A DNA stretch of 64,000 bases, from contig NC_092579.1 of assembly GCF_037975245.1 (NCBI RefSeq), positions 4,860,001 through 4,924,000 of the forward strand, read 5' to 3'. Of this stretch, positions 37,201-47,700 are shown one piece after another. The translations under genes were made by a program, and so were the position numbers. Within the stretch, counting starts at the first letter, position 1. Each line of letters starts with the position of its first letter. The DNA comes from Apostichopus japonicus. Taxonomy: Eukaryota > Echinodermata > Holothuroidea > Aspidochirotida > Stichopodidae. Below the pieces are notes generated by a model that worked only from the letters and a program-made list of their open reading frames with translations, ran no database searches and was not told the origin of the DNA.

Positions 37201-37748
37201 AAAGAAACAAGGGTACCGCCGAACCCTGTTTGCAATACAATAGAATGATACCTGATGATAATGTTAGATTGGGACCTTGCAAATTTACTCAAGTATTCAC
37301 AAAAACACACAGTACCTCCTTTCTCTTCGCACTTACCGGTCAAATGAACCTATAAATTTAATGGAATTATAAGTTTTATTTGATGAGTGAAGGACTTGTG
37401 ATCAGACGTCCCCAGACAAGAAATGGTAATATGAAATGAACAAATAGTCTGATCCATAGGTATGTTTAGTTTTTTGTTTTGTTTCACTGCAGAGTCCACT
37501 GGGCCGGGACAGAGAGCGCGACACAGTGGAATGGATACTTAAGCGGTGCAGTACAATCCGGAATGAGGGCAGCAGACGAAGTTCTCACTCGTTTAACTCC
37601 TGAAATAAAACTCGACGGTCTGCTACAAGAATTAGATAACAAATTTCCCGAACCTTCTTCTAGCAGTGTAAGAGGTGCCGTTGTTATGGTTGCCGGTAGT
37701 GCGATGGTAGCAGGGTTATGTATGTTCATGTATTGGTACCTGACATAG
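22220..37748 (+). CDS. Flavin monoamine oxidase-like protein, 11 exons, 517 aa
   Basis: Exons: 22220-22337, 24426-24513, 24975-25149, 27560-27674, 31812-31969, 32561-32741, 34303-34403, 34609-34782, 36019-36105, 36861-36961, 37493-37748 (TAG). All junctions are GT/AG and phases total 518 codons. The chosen ATG gives MTERESD followed directly by the FAD-binding VVIIGAGIAGLTAAYR (GxGxxG, residues 12-17). Further family signatures are LGGQWV, FWRENGFSG, the buried lysine K305 in GHLFKFIITYKK, the flavin-linking region NGGC (C410), and WAGTESATQWNGYLSGAV near the C terminus. The last 26 residues form a hydrophobic helix ending MYWYLT, matching the outer-mitochondrial-membrane anchor of MAO-A/B; length also fits (about 520-527). 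Oxidative deamination of amines is expected. P411 follows the cysteine where human MAO has a cage tyrosine, so substrate range may differ. It is head to head with the beta-lactamase-like gene. Confidence 0.92.
22392..22858. mobile_element. MITE with 51-bp perfect inverted ends, MAO-like intron 1
   Basis: The first 51 bases (22392-22442) are the exact reverse complement of the last 51 (22808-22858). CACGCC directly abuts both sides, a possible 6-bp target duplication. The interior holds about four tandem copies of a 22-bp unit containing TATTCGAATTAATACG (22640-22735). Superfamily unknown. Confidence 0.85.
23228..24332. mobile_element. hAT-like element in MAO-like intron 1
   Basis: Left end TAGTGACGTAACCAG; right end, inverted, CAGTGGCGTAACCAG (13 of 15). 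Flanks TAACTTAA (23220-23227) and TAACTTAG (24333-24340), 7 of 8. A long G tract follows the left end. It stops about 90 bp before exon 2. Confidence 0.7.
25579..26210. mobile_element. hAT-like element in MAO-like intron 3; sister of 8512-9173
   Basis: Ends CAAGGGCGGTGGAA / TTCCGCCGCCCTTG and a perfect 8-bp duplication TTATAAGG (25571-25578 and 26211-26218). It is highly similar to the inner element of the nest along its whole length apart from poly-G tract changes. Module at 25695-25792, with a TIR-like TACGCCGCTG end at 25830. Confidence 0.9.
26219..26460 (-). mobile_element. tRNA-derived SINE, family A
   Basis: On the minus strand it starts GTGTTAGCTCAGTGGTTAAA (A box) and continues CCCGAGTTCGAGTCACTCG (B box). 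The body ends in CGCGAGTTCCTGCTTGCAGG and a TACA repeat tail (26219-26237). It abuts the target duplication of the hAT-like element 25579-26210. Two more copies are at 59231 and 62203. Confidence 0.85.
29331..30137. mobile_element. hAT-like element in MAO-like intron 4 with a doubled module
   Basis: Ends CAGGCGCGTATCCAGG and (inverted) CAGGCGCGTAGCGAGG; flanks ATCAAACT and CTCAAATT agree at only 6 of 8. A 110-bp polypurine run (29379-29491) lies inside. The hairpin module is present as a partial plus a full copy in tandem (29908-29984, 29988-30086). Confidence 0.7.
29379..29491. repeat. Polypurine GA/AAG tract
   Basis: About 110 bases of nearly pure A and G on the plus strand, inside the hAT-like element 29331-30137. 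Long ORFs here are artefacts of the tract. Confidence 0.9.
30237..30340. repeat. Terminal fragment related to the 2340-3258 element
   Basis: It starts CATGGGCGTAGGAGCCC and continues with GTAACGACTTGCCCGAAA, the reverse complement of the right end of the 2340-3258 element. The other end was not found. Confidence 0.6.
30669..30806. mobile_element. Right-end fragment of a module-bearing hAT-like element
   Basis: A full hairpin module (30669-30763) is followed at 43 bp by a TIR-like end GGATACGCCCTTG. No matching left end or target duplication is found, so the element looks truncated. Confidence 0.6.
30884..31203 (+). mobile_element. TTAA-flanked inverted-repeat element, copy 1 (internal deletion)
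   Basis: Same family as 33878-34247 but lacking about 50 internal bases near the left end. TTAA ends it at 31200-31203, directly against a BEL/Pao fragment. MAO-like intron 4. Confidence 0.65.
31203..31440 (+). pseudogene. BEL/Pao-type reverse transcriptase fragment
   Basis: Reading from 31203, the frame encodes LLP and then, after a one-base shift, GPNLMNRLQGVLMRFR, followed by DIECMFYQVKVPEAQRDLLR, FLSWP, YRMGVHLFGSV. These are the conserved blocks of BEL/Pao reverse transcriptases. Only about 75 residues remain, in MAO-like intron 4, with no active-site YxDD block. A dead remnant. Confidence 0.75.
33878..34247 (+). mobile_element. TTAA-flanked inverted-repeat element (piggyBac-like?), copy 2
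   Basis: It begins TTAAAGGGTGTGAAGACTCG and ends, inverted, TTAAAGGCATTGAAGACTCG, so TTAA flanks diverged inverted repeats. This is the fullest of three copies. It ends 56 bp before exon 7 of the MAO-like gene. TTAA targets suggest piggyBac, but the terminal bases are not typical. Confidence 0.65.
35050..35110 (-). repeat. SINE family D, 3' fragment, MAO-like intron 8
   Basis: AAAGCGACCACGTGGGAG and GCAAGGGCTTATGTATTACA resemble the segment at 3408-3462. Confidence 0.5.
35406..35735 (+). mobile_element. tRNA-derived SINE, family B, MAO-like intron 8
   Basis: GTTGTGGTCAAGTGGTTAAG is an A box and TTGCAGGTTCGAG a B box, the latter duplicated around a short TATATA insertion. The body (GGTGTATAAATGGGGACTTG, CCCCAGGAGAGATTG, GGTGTGTAGGTGTGAC) recurs inverted at 55117-55345. 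Confidence 0.8.
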
Positions 37749-37775
37749 GATGATGAAAAAAAATATATATTAAAT

Positions 37776-37799
37776 ACTCTAAACTAAACTAAACTAAAC
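37776..37799. repeat. TAAAC repeat after the MAO-like stop
   Basis: Four TAAAC units 28 bp past the stop. The same short repeat ends the two LINE fragments nearby, so this may be the tail of an extremely truncated LINE copy. Confidence 0.7.
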
Positions 37800-37982
37800 C
37801 TTAGCTGACCTTCGACCTCCACCTAAAATATCAACGAGGTTCTACATATGGGAAAGTCAAATCAGCAAAAGTTTCACATCTTCATTGAGAAGTGACTTTT
37901 AGAAATTTCATCGGGTTTGACTTAGAACTGCAAACCTTAAAATAGTTTCTTCCAAATTGTGGAGCAATTTGACTCATATTTT

Positions 37983-38489
37983 GCCCTATTTTGCTAAGGA
38001 TAAGGAAGTACTTTAAAGGTCCAGAGGACGACTACTAGGATGATTAGTTCCTTAAAGAGTGTTCCTTGTTACAGGCGATTACAACTGTTGAATCTCACCA
38101 CACTGGAGCTTAGGAGGTTACGTGGGGACTTGATTCAGGTTTTCAAGATTGTATCTGGTTTTGACAATTTATCCTTTACCGACTTTTTCATGTTTGCTAA
38201 TACTAGTTGTACCAGAGGTCATTGTCTTAAACTCCAAAAGTCACAAAGTAGGATTAGTATTCGGCATAACTTTTTTTCTAATAGGGTTGTGAATGAGTGG
38301 AACGGTTTGCCTGAGAAAGTTGTACTTGCAAGTAGTGTCAATGGGTTTAAGAATGCTTTTGACAAGTACTTTAAGCATTGTAATCGGGTCTGAGTGTTTG
38401 TGTCTTCAGTTTTTTTCTCTCTCTACAGGGTTCTTGATGGGGACTTGAGTGTCCCTCCTGATCTCTTTTTTTTCTACTAAACTAAACTA
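37983..38489 (+). pseudogene. LINE 3' end (CR1/Jockey-like reverse transcriptase C terminus)
   Basis: The frame encodes [37 protein letters not shown] and [20 protein letters not shown], the standard tail of non-LTR reverse transcriptases. It is 5'-truncated and ends in a short ACTAA-type repeat. A closely similar reverse copy lies at 43390-44200. It sits 235 bp past the MAO-like stop codon. Confidence 0.85.
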
Positions 38490-39150
38490 TCAAGGAATTT
38501 AAGCTATGGATTGTCCGCTTTATGGTTATGAGACCTTGATGAAACAAAAGATACTTCTAAAAATATGACAGGATTTTAAAGCACATTCATGAAAGAAAAA
38601 TAAACTTGCTTGTCTTTAGTTTATATGAAAGCTTTCAGTTCAAAAGTTACTTTAGTTTAGTGAATCCAAAGAGGGTTAGGAAGCCAGTACAAGCTAGTAT
38701 GAAAACCGATGATAGTGAAAGAACACCGACCGGGTTCATTTCCAGCCATCTCTTTTCGATGAATATTCATATAATTAAGAAAAAAGCAGATGTTTTTTAT
38801 TGTCTCACCTATACTTGCTCCAAGGACCGACATTTGACGAACCCCATCCGAAGAGCGAGATTGTACCCCAGCATCTGGCCCATTTCTCAAAACCTGACAC
38901 TGGTGAACGTACACCCATTATAAATAGTAAATATTTAATGGAGTTCGAAGAACTATCAAATATTTAAAAAAAACGTGTGATAATAAAATTTAGGTATTAT
39001 GTATAAATAGGTAAGTAAAGTTCTTAAAAGGTTACCACATAAAATGACAAATCAATGACCGGTATTATATGATATTAACGGTTCTAAATGATCAGACTGG
39101 AAGAATATTGCAGCACGATCAATGAATGACTTCCTGTACAGTGTACAATG

Positions 39151-39512
39151 AGAGCGTTGTGGTCAAATGGTTACGGCAGTGGACTTGTGATCAAAGGCTT
39201 ACTGGTTCGATTCCTGGCCAGATCATTACGTTGTGTCCTTTTGCAAGGCACTTTATCTCCATTACCTCTCTTCACCCTGCAGGTGTATAAATTGGGACCT
39301 GTGAGATAAAACTGGCAGCTGGGGGCTGTTTAGCTGCTGCCATGTGGAAGGATTGTCTCAATGTTTGACAGGTTATGGTTGACCAGGGCAATATTGCTAT
39401 GCGCCTTGAACACGGTTATCGGTGGATATGTCTGCGTTTTATAAATCCTCAATATTATTATTATTATTGTTATTATTATTATTATTGTTATTATTATTAT
39501 TATTATCGTTCT
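39151..39512 (+). mobile_element. tRNA-derived SINE with ATT-repeat tail (family C)
   Basis: Its head, GTTGTGGTCAAATGGTTACG and TTACTGGTTCGATTCCTGG, is related to family B, but the body differs. It ends GCGCCTTGAACACGGTTATC and runs into a TATTATTATTGT repeat, the tail style of SINEs mobilised by L2/CR1-type LINEs. Intergenic between the MAO-like gene and GGH. Confidence 0.8.
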
Positions 39513-39576
39513 GAATTTCGGCAAGGTATAACGATTTCTGAGGTTTTAAAGACCCGTAAGTGGGACATGCGATGGT

Positions 39577-39600
39577 TTTTTTTTTTTTTTTTTTTTTTTT
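39577..39600. repeat. Poly-T run
   Basis: A 24-base T run downstream of SINE family C. Possibly a retroposon tail on the minus strand; nothing recognisable follows. Confidence 0.8.
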
Positions 39601-40299
39601 GTCATTTCTTATTTTGTCAGTCCTTCTGACGAACTCACTCCTAGCAGCACAATTTCTCTCAATGACTGATTATCTATATATATTCAATATCTGTGACGTA
39701 TACTTAAGAATCTTAACAACAAAACACATTCCTTCGCTTTCTTTATTTGGATGGTTCTTTCTTGTTGAAACGATATCATTAACAGATTGTTGATAATTCA
39801 AATTATTATTGACAACGAACTGGTTATTTTGCATGATAATGCAGTGTCATTAGCATATTTTGTCCGTGTATAAGGTAAACAGTAGAGCAGACAATGGATC
39901 CCCCGCCCCCTCTCCCTGAGACACACCAACCTTTTTTTCAGACATATCTGATAGTCCTTTCTCCAATTTAACGTGTCGTGACCACCACGTTAGGGAATGA
40001 GCTAGCCATTGTAATAGCCCGGCATGACATAAATTCAGATAAATCTTTAAAGAGGGGTGAAATGGGAAAATTTAAATGAATCATCGTTTTCTACACACTC
40101 GTAGCTTTCCAATGATACCCAATTTGTTTCAAACGAAGCTTGCATCCTCTAGGAATAAACGATTAAAAATTCGAGGGTAATAACAACTTTCTAAAAATTG
40201 TTGTATATACGGTAATGCGGCGTGACGTCAGTCGAGGAACTCTAATCTTCCAGTCTGAGAACACACAACATTACAGTGTTGCAGTGCTCTGTAGTAATT

Positions 40300-40735
40300 G
40301 AGATTTGGTGTTTGGAGTTTTGTTTTAAGGTAACTTTATCTCGTAACTGTTAATTTGGCCGAGCCGATGTGTGGTTGCAGGTTGCTCCACCACAAGTAAC
40401 GACAGATTTCACCTGCACGCTTTTCCAAAAGATGACAGAAATCGAACTAATTCGGTATGAGACCGTATTGAAAGCACACCACCAGTTCACTGTACAGCCA
40501 TATAGTGTACGAAACTTGTTTCATAACTTCATTTCCCAATTCGTAAACAAGAAATACCAAATCCACTGCACAGCATCAATTTTCAAATAAAACAATTAAA
40601 ATGTATTTGAAGTACATGAAGTAGATTAGAGCATTACACTCGATCGGCTGACCAATGAAAAGCAAACCAGAGAAAAACCGAAATATGCCACAAGAGTGAT
40701 TTCAACTCACTGAGATATATATATGTATTTTCCAA
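40300..40735. other. Intergenic DNA, nothing recognised
   Basis: A 73-codon frame (40369-40590) has no motif that I recognise. Confidence 0.4.
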
Positions 40736-40748
40736 CTCGATACAATTT

Positions 40749-40749
40749 C

Positions 40750-40812
<63 letters not shown>

Positions 40813-40859
40813 CATATATATATATATTTATATATATATATATATACATATATATATTT

Positions 40860-40897
<38 letters not shown>

Positions 40898-40898
40898 T
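40749..40898. repeat. TA-rich microsatellite block
   Basis: TA runs broken regularly by TACATA and TATTTA, intergenic, about 800 bp upstream of GGH. Confidence 0.9.
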
Positions 40899-41549
40899 AT
40901 AGTTTTGTATTAATCTTGTACAAACATATGAGAAATAAATTTGAAGTTGAAATATTGTATTTTATTCTAGAGTATTCAGTTCGCAATCTCAGTTCCATGA
41001 AAGCCGCAGATGGGACATCAAATTGAAGACTTACAAACAATTGGCAAACGGTGATTTTATGAACTTATTGTGGTTAGCCTGCCAGTGCACGGTTATATAT
41101 ATCCTCTTAATGCATTACAAGTCTTAACCATCTTGGCTAAACGCAAAGCAAATGAATATCATACCTTACGTTGAACTGTATTTTTAAAAAAAAATTTAAA
41201 CGTCGAACATCGGGAAAGTATAAAGGCCAAGCGGCTTCTAACATGACGATGATTATTTTCAAATTGTTGACGTCTGTGAGAAGGACTACAGTCCAGATTA
41301 TTTAATTTTTGTCAAGATTTGCGAGAGTTTTGTAAGAAAGTAATTTTCAGACGTTTAGATATTCAATAAGTAACTGCATGCTTAGGCCGACAACAGAAGT
41401 TCGGACAATAATTACAAAGTCGTCTGGCTATTTTAAGTTCGCACAAAGGGCATTCCATAGAATAAGGTCGTGTCCGACAAATGAACTGTGCATTTCACTG
41501 TTTGTTTACGTACTAGATCCAACCAGCTGATTGTGTATTTCAGCACGGT

Positions 41550-41580
41550 CAACGAGGTAAATGATTCATTTACCTCGTTG
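41550..41580. repeat. 31-bp perfect palindrome upstream of GGH, flanked by 8-bp repeats
   Basis: CAACGAGGTAAATGA and its exact reverse complement surround one T. AGCACGGT directly abuts both sides (41542-41549 and 41581-41588). It is 133 bp before the GGH ATG, in the likely promoter or 5' UTR. It has the layout of a minimal insertion with an 8-bp target duplication. Confidence 0.85.
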
Positions 41581-41712
41581 AGCACGGTATGCCTCTGTTG
41601 TACGGAACTTAAATTCCTAATATTAATGATACGAAGCACCAGCCAAAGTGGATTTCCTTTTGGGAATATACATAAGCATGTACACTTATTTAGTGCCCAG
41701 TTTAAATCCACA

Positions 41713-44700
41713 ATGGCGAGGGTTCAGTTAAGTCGTGAGTTTGCATTGGTAATGTTATTAACAACTTTGAAGATGCAAGCAGTGCAATTGGAACGGAGTT
41801 CAACGGGAGACTCGAGGCCAATTATAGGTACGCTATATAGTAACTCTAACTTACATTTAAGAATATGATTGTCAATAGGCTTTATGTGATTGAAAACAAG
41901 CAACTAGGTTAAGTTAGGCCTAACGTTAGGCTTGGCCTAATTAAATGTAGTCTGTACATGCCCCAAGCTATAGCTTGCTAGAAGTTTTCAAAACGTACAC
42001 TCTTGGAGGTCTTTACTCTCCAAATTGCTCTCAGACATTTTTATGAACACACAAGGTGTTTGAATGTCCCAATGATAAAGTGAGGTGAAGTTCCTCCAGG
42101 GTGATAACAAAAATAGTTTAAGAATTTTGGGCCTAACTTTAGAATCTGTACCATATGAATGGCAAAGCTTACGAATCGGCAGAATAAGGTTAGGGGTTAG
42201 GAAGTAGGGTTAGGAAGTATAGGGTTAGGGGTGTAAGGCTTATTTTAGGTAGTTCGGGAACGGTAAGCCCGGCCTTACACTGATACCGTAGAACCGAGCG
42301 TGAAACGTGAAATAATCAGGAAAAACGGGTACTGCATAATATATGTCTTCTTTTATTGATTCAGGATAAAACTGTAACTTGTAACTTTAGATAATTAAAA
42401 TGTAAAGAGCCCGAAGACTACAGACGAAAATATAAATAACGGAGCCTACTGTACTACGAGATAAACTTCAACTCCTCGATAAATCTTTAAGAAACACTTA
42501 AGCCCCTGATTCCAAAATAACAAATTAAGACGCGTTGCACAGGGCACACGCTCTGCCCTTGAACCCGATTGGTGTAAACTTTTAACTCACCCCTTACCAA
42601 ACTCTTGATTGGTTGAGTGCCAACCTGATATGCAGATGAGCATATGCAAATGGGCACTCAACCAATTTGAACCAGTTTGGCTGTCTTCCAACCCCGAATC
42701 ATTTAAAACAAAAGATACGCTTCTAATAGTGCGTGATTTATATCCCGCCACACCACAGCGCAAACCACCAATGCGCGAGCCATGGGTGACGTCATAATGA
42801 CAATAACTAGAATACGCTTCACAATAACAATAACTAGAATACGCTTCTCAGGGGTTAGGAAGTAGGGTCGAATGGTACAGATTCTAAATTAGTACCGAAT
42901 TTTGACCAAAGGTGACCATATTTAAAAAACTGGCATATTTGGGGCCAATACAGAATACCATAAATACAAATGGGTGCTTTTGCAACAAGGCCTGTTACCG
43001 CTACTGCATGTAACACTAATGGTGTAATGTTAATAACTTAAATCCACTATATGATTTGGACATTTGTTATCCTAACACAAAGGCCATCCAGGCATACTAC
43101 AGTAAAGCCTAGTCCTAATACAAGTCAGTGATGCTCTTTTCTTAGTAACTGCATACATTATTATATTGCTTTGAGTATGGGGAGGGGTTGGCGTGCAGAA
43201 CAGAATCCCTTTCCATGAAACTTTGTAGAGTCTCTCCAAGCTCCCCAGTTGGTTGGTTGCGTCGGTAACATTGTACAAACCCAAAGTGTGCGCATGGTGC
43301 TATAGAAATGTGGGAATGAAATCAGTGTGAATCCTTTAATTGCAAGGTGGCACAGTACTATTATGCAGCTCTTATTAAAATCTCACATGTTTAGTTTAGT
43401 TTAGTAGAAAAAAGGATCAGGAGGACACTTAAGTCCCCATCAAGGACCCTATAAAGAGAGGGAAAAAACTGAAGACACAAACACTCAGACCTGATAACAA
43501 TGCTTAAAGTGCTTGTCCAAAGCATTCTTAAACCCATTGACACTACTTGCAAGTACAACTTTCTCAGGCAAACTATTCCACTCATTCACAACCCAATTAG
43601 AAAAAAAGTTATGCCGAATATTAATCCTACTATGCGACTTTTGAAGGTTAAGACAATGACCTCTAGTACAACTACTGTTTGCAAACATGAAAAAGTCGGT
43701 AAAGGATAAATTGTCGAAACCATACACAATCTTGAAAACCTGGATCAAGTCCCCACGTAACCTCCTAAGCTCCATTGTGGTGAGATTCAACAGTTGTAAC
43801 CGCCTATAATAAGGAACCCTCTTTAAGGAACTAATCATCCTAGTAGCTCTCCTCTGGACCTTTTCAAGTACTTCCTTATCCTTAGCAAAATAAGGGTTCC
43901 AAGCCTGCACAGCATACTCCAGATGAGGCCTAACCAACTGCTTAAAAAGCCTACGATGTCCTCTTTCAGAAAACTGAAGTTCCTCTTGATCATACCTAAA
44001 ACCCTATTACCTCTTTTAGCAGCTTCAAGACAATGCTTGGAAGGTTGCAGAGACGAGTCAATGTAGATACCTACAGTAGGTCTCTTTCAACAGAGACCTC
44101 CTGTAACTCCACACCATTTAGATTGTATGTAAACTTTTGGTTACTACTACCAATGTGCATTTATCAATATTAAAAAGCATTTGCCACCCCTGAGACCAGG
44201 AAAAAATCTTATCTTAATCCGCTTGAAATTTCTCAGAATCGCTTTTGGAAGAGACCTCAAAATACAATTTGGTGTCATCAGCAAACTTCTTAGCTGTACA
44301 CAAAATATCTCCGTCGATGTCATTTATGGTTTTATTAATGTTTTATTCTTGCAGTCGACGCATAAGTTGACGGCAAGAATTGTTTTTGTAGGTTTATAGA
44401 CATTAAAATAACTGGCCTTTGCTTTTTTTCTTCATACAGGTATTCTGACTCAGACAACAGAACAGAGATCTATCAGCAAATTTGGACGATCATTTATATC
44501 TGCATCTTACGTCAAATTGATGGAGTCAGGAGGAGCCAGGGTTGTGCCTATATTTGTGAACCAAACAGAAGATTATTACAGGAAGATGTTTAATTCTATA
44601 AATGGGTAAGTTAAATACCTACATGTATCTTTATCAGGGAGGTGACAGTTATACAACTTATTTTAGAACCTCCTATATCTTTGAACATGGGTAGTCATCA

Positions 44701-47700
44701 TTATTACTACTTTCGTATGCACTATACATAAGGACTATATTATTATCTATTTCCTGACGAGGAAGATGGGAAATCTTCGAAAACGTTTGAATACACTACT
44801 GTCACCCACAAAAAGAATGCAAGTGGCAATGCGACACATTCGCCTAGCGGCTATCCAAAATCAATATGCAATGTAAAAAAGAAATACTCCAACCAACTAA
44901 TGATGCAGAACAAGTTTTATAAATTCAACTTCTTAAGTGAATAGGTATTTATTGAGGAGGAACTTTCTCCTTAAAATAATAAAAAAAAAGGAACATGCAA
45001 AATAAAGGTTACAGCGTTCTGTAATACTGCTTAGGAACACGTAGGACTCCTGAATACTTAGAGATAACAGATTGCTTTGGCGCAATCTTTACCAGAGGAT
45101 AACATATACTAGATTTAGCTTAACTACTGAAAAGGTTAAGACTTTCCAAAGTTTTGATACCCCTGGATCTTTTTCAATTGCGAGAGAGCAAACTGGCACG
45201 TATAAATTTAGTCTTAATATATATTAATTGGATATTCTTTTCTCTATAAAAGAATGAGATTACCTCTTCTAGTCTGAAGAGCTTTCCCCCCTTTACATCA
45301 TGAAATTCTGATTTAACATTTATCTAAAAAAAAAAATGAGTTCTGAGTTGTCACTATGACGAATATTGCCTAAAGGTGTTGACAATACTTGTTGACACGT
45401 GGTTGCTGATATCAGGTTGTGGTAGGTGTTATAGTCGGTGATAAAACTATCCTCGAAAGCTTCCGGTCTTCGACCCAATGTGAGAGGAAAGTGGCAAATG
45501 GTTCCAGTTCTTAAACTGTCAGACGAGCTCTGCAATACAGCTTTACTTTATCCGGTCAGGTGATGTACTTCCATCCCAACTCTGCCGACAAGCTGCCCTA
45601 TCCAGAACACTAAATATTGTGTGATACTGGAATCTCCAGGGAAAAATTGTGTTTCAAGCTTTCACAGTTAAATGCCAGATATTAATTAAAGTATGCCAGC
45701 CCAGGCTTCAATACAGGTATCCTATATATAGGATCCTGTGCCCCATGATATGAAAATCACAATATTGTAGCTCCGTCTTTTTCAGCTAAGAGATATAGCA
45801 GGACTCAATCCGATGATGGTATTTTGGAGAGTGAATAAAAATCTTATCCAACACTCACTTCACTGGCTGGATGTGATGTCACACATAATTAATAGTGTAT
45901 CAATTTGCATAACTTGGCAATACAATACATTGTCATCTTGACTATGTCCTGCCCTGGTAGGTTTCTTTTGTGTGCACTAGCTATGCTATGCTACCCTGTA
46001 CCTTTGTATTATTATACTATGCCCTGACCTGGTGATGTTTCTTTTGTATACATACTCAATTATGCTACCTTGTATTTCTGTAGTGAATAGAGGGATTAGG
46101 GTTTATGTAAATTGTCCTACATCCTTGGATACTACTTTCCAACATCAACAACAACCAGCATTGACTAAAGTAAAAGTTACTAAAAAAAAACTTTCTAAAA
46201 TAAACAGCTGACAGATTGACTTCTTCTGTCATACAAATACAAATTAACTAAATTATACTATTCTAATGTGACAATTAACTCCCTCCTTTAATAAAATGTG
46301 TCTAACACATTTATACACATCTCACATTAGGATATTTGTTTCAGCCTATCCTGCACTGAAATCTCCTTCAATTTCCTCTGCTTCTCCCTAAGCTTCCTGA
46401 AATCACACATTTCCATACACTATTGGAAATGAATTTCTTACAGCTCTTTGCTGATGAAGGATAAGAAATTGGCTTGCATTATTTCTGTACTTCTACTCAA
46501 GTAGTCAGCCCCTACATTATCGGCTCCCTTTATCACTTGGATGCGGTAACGATATGGCTGTAATGCCAGTGCCCACCTCATTATCCTTCCATTTGCCACT
46601 TTCGACTTCCGAATGCATGTCAATGGTTGATGGTCTGTCTCTATTACAAATTCCTTGCCATAGAGATATGGCTCAAACTTGAGTACAGCCCAGACTACGG
46701 CCAAGCATTCTCTCTCCATCACTGAGTATCTCATTTGACTCTTGTTCAGCTTTTTGCTAGCATAGGCTACTGGAAATTTTTCACCTGCAAACTCCTGAAG
46801 AAGGATCGCACCAACTCCTGTATCCGAAGCGTCTGTCCGAAGTGTGAATTCTCTGTGGAGGTCGGGGAGCTGAAGTATCGGTGAGCTTGCAAGCTTACTC
46901 TTCAGTGTTTGGAACGCCTGTTCCTGGCTCTCGCCCCATCTAATCACGTTTGGTTCCCCTTTCTTTGTACAGTTAGTCAGTGGTACTGCCACGGCTGCGA
47001 AGTTTGGTACAAACTTCCTGTAGTAACCTACCAACCCTAAGAATGATCTCACTTGAGTCTTTGTAGTTGGTCTCTCTGCTTGCTGAATGGCTTTAATTTT
47101 GTCAGGTTTGGGCTTTACTCTACCTTCTCCTATAATATGTCCTAAAAATTCCACCTCATTGTACCCAATGAAACATTTTGTAGGTCTAGCCGTCAAGTTG
47201 GCTTTCTTGATTCTTGTGAAGACTTCTTTTACTCTCTGGAGATGTTCCTCCCATGTCTGAGTGTGTATCAGGATATCATCTACATAACTATGGACATTCT
47301 CAATTCCTTTAAGAAGCTTCCTCATCACTCTGTTGAATGTAGCACCAGAATTCACAAGACCAAATGGCATCATATTGAACTCGTATAACCCATCATGAGT
47401 CACAAATGCTGTTAATGGCTTCGACTCTTTTGCCATTGGGATTTGCCAGTAACCTTTGCTCAGATCGATTTTACTGAAGTAGCAATCCTTGGATAACTTT
47501 GCAAAAATCTCTTCCTGGTCTGGAACAGGCTCAGCATCAAACTCCGTGATCATGTTAATTTTGCGTGTGTCGCAACAGGCCCTCAAAGATCCATCCGGCT
47601 TCTTTAATGCTACCAACGGACAAGCGTATGGACTTTTGCTGTGCGATATTACGCCCATCCTCAGCATACTTTGGATCTCCTTGCGGATATCATCTCGAAG

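Noticed and set aside
42181-42235. Interstitial telomere (TTAGGG-like)
   Set aside because: GGTTAGG variants are irregular and few; not a true telomeric array.
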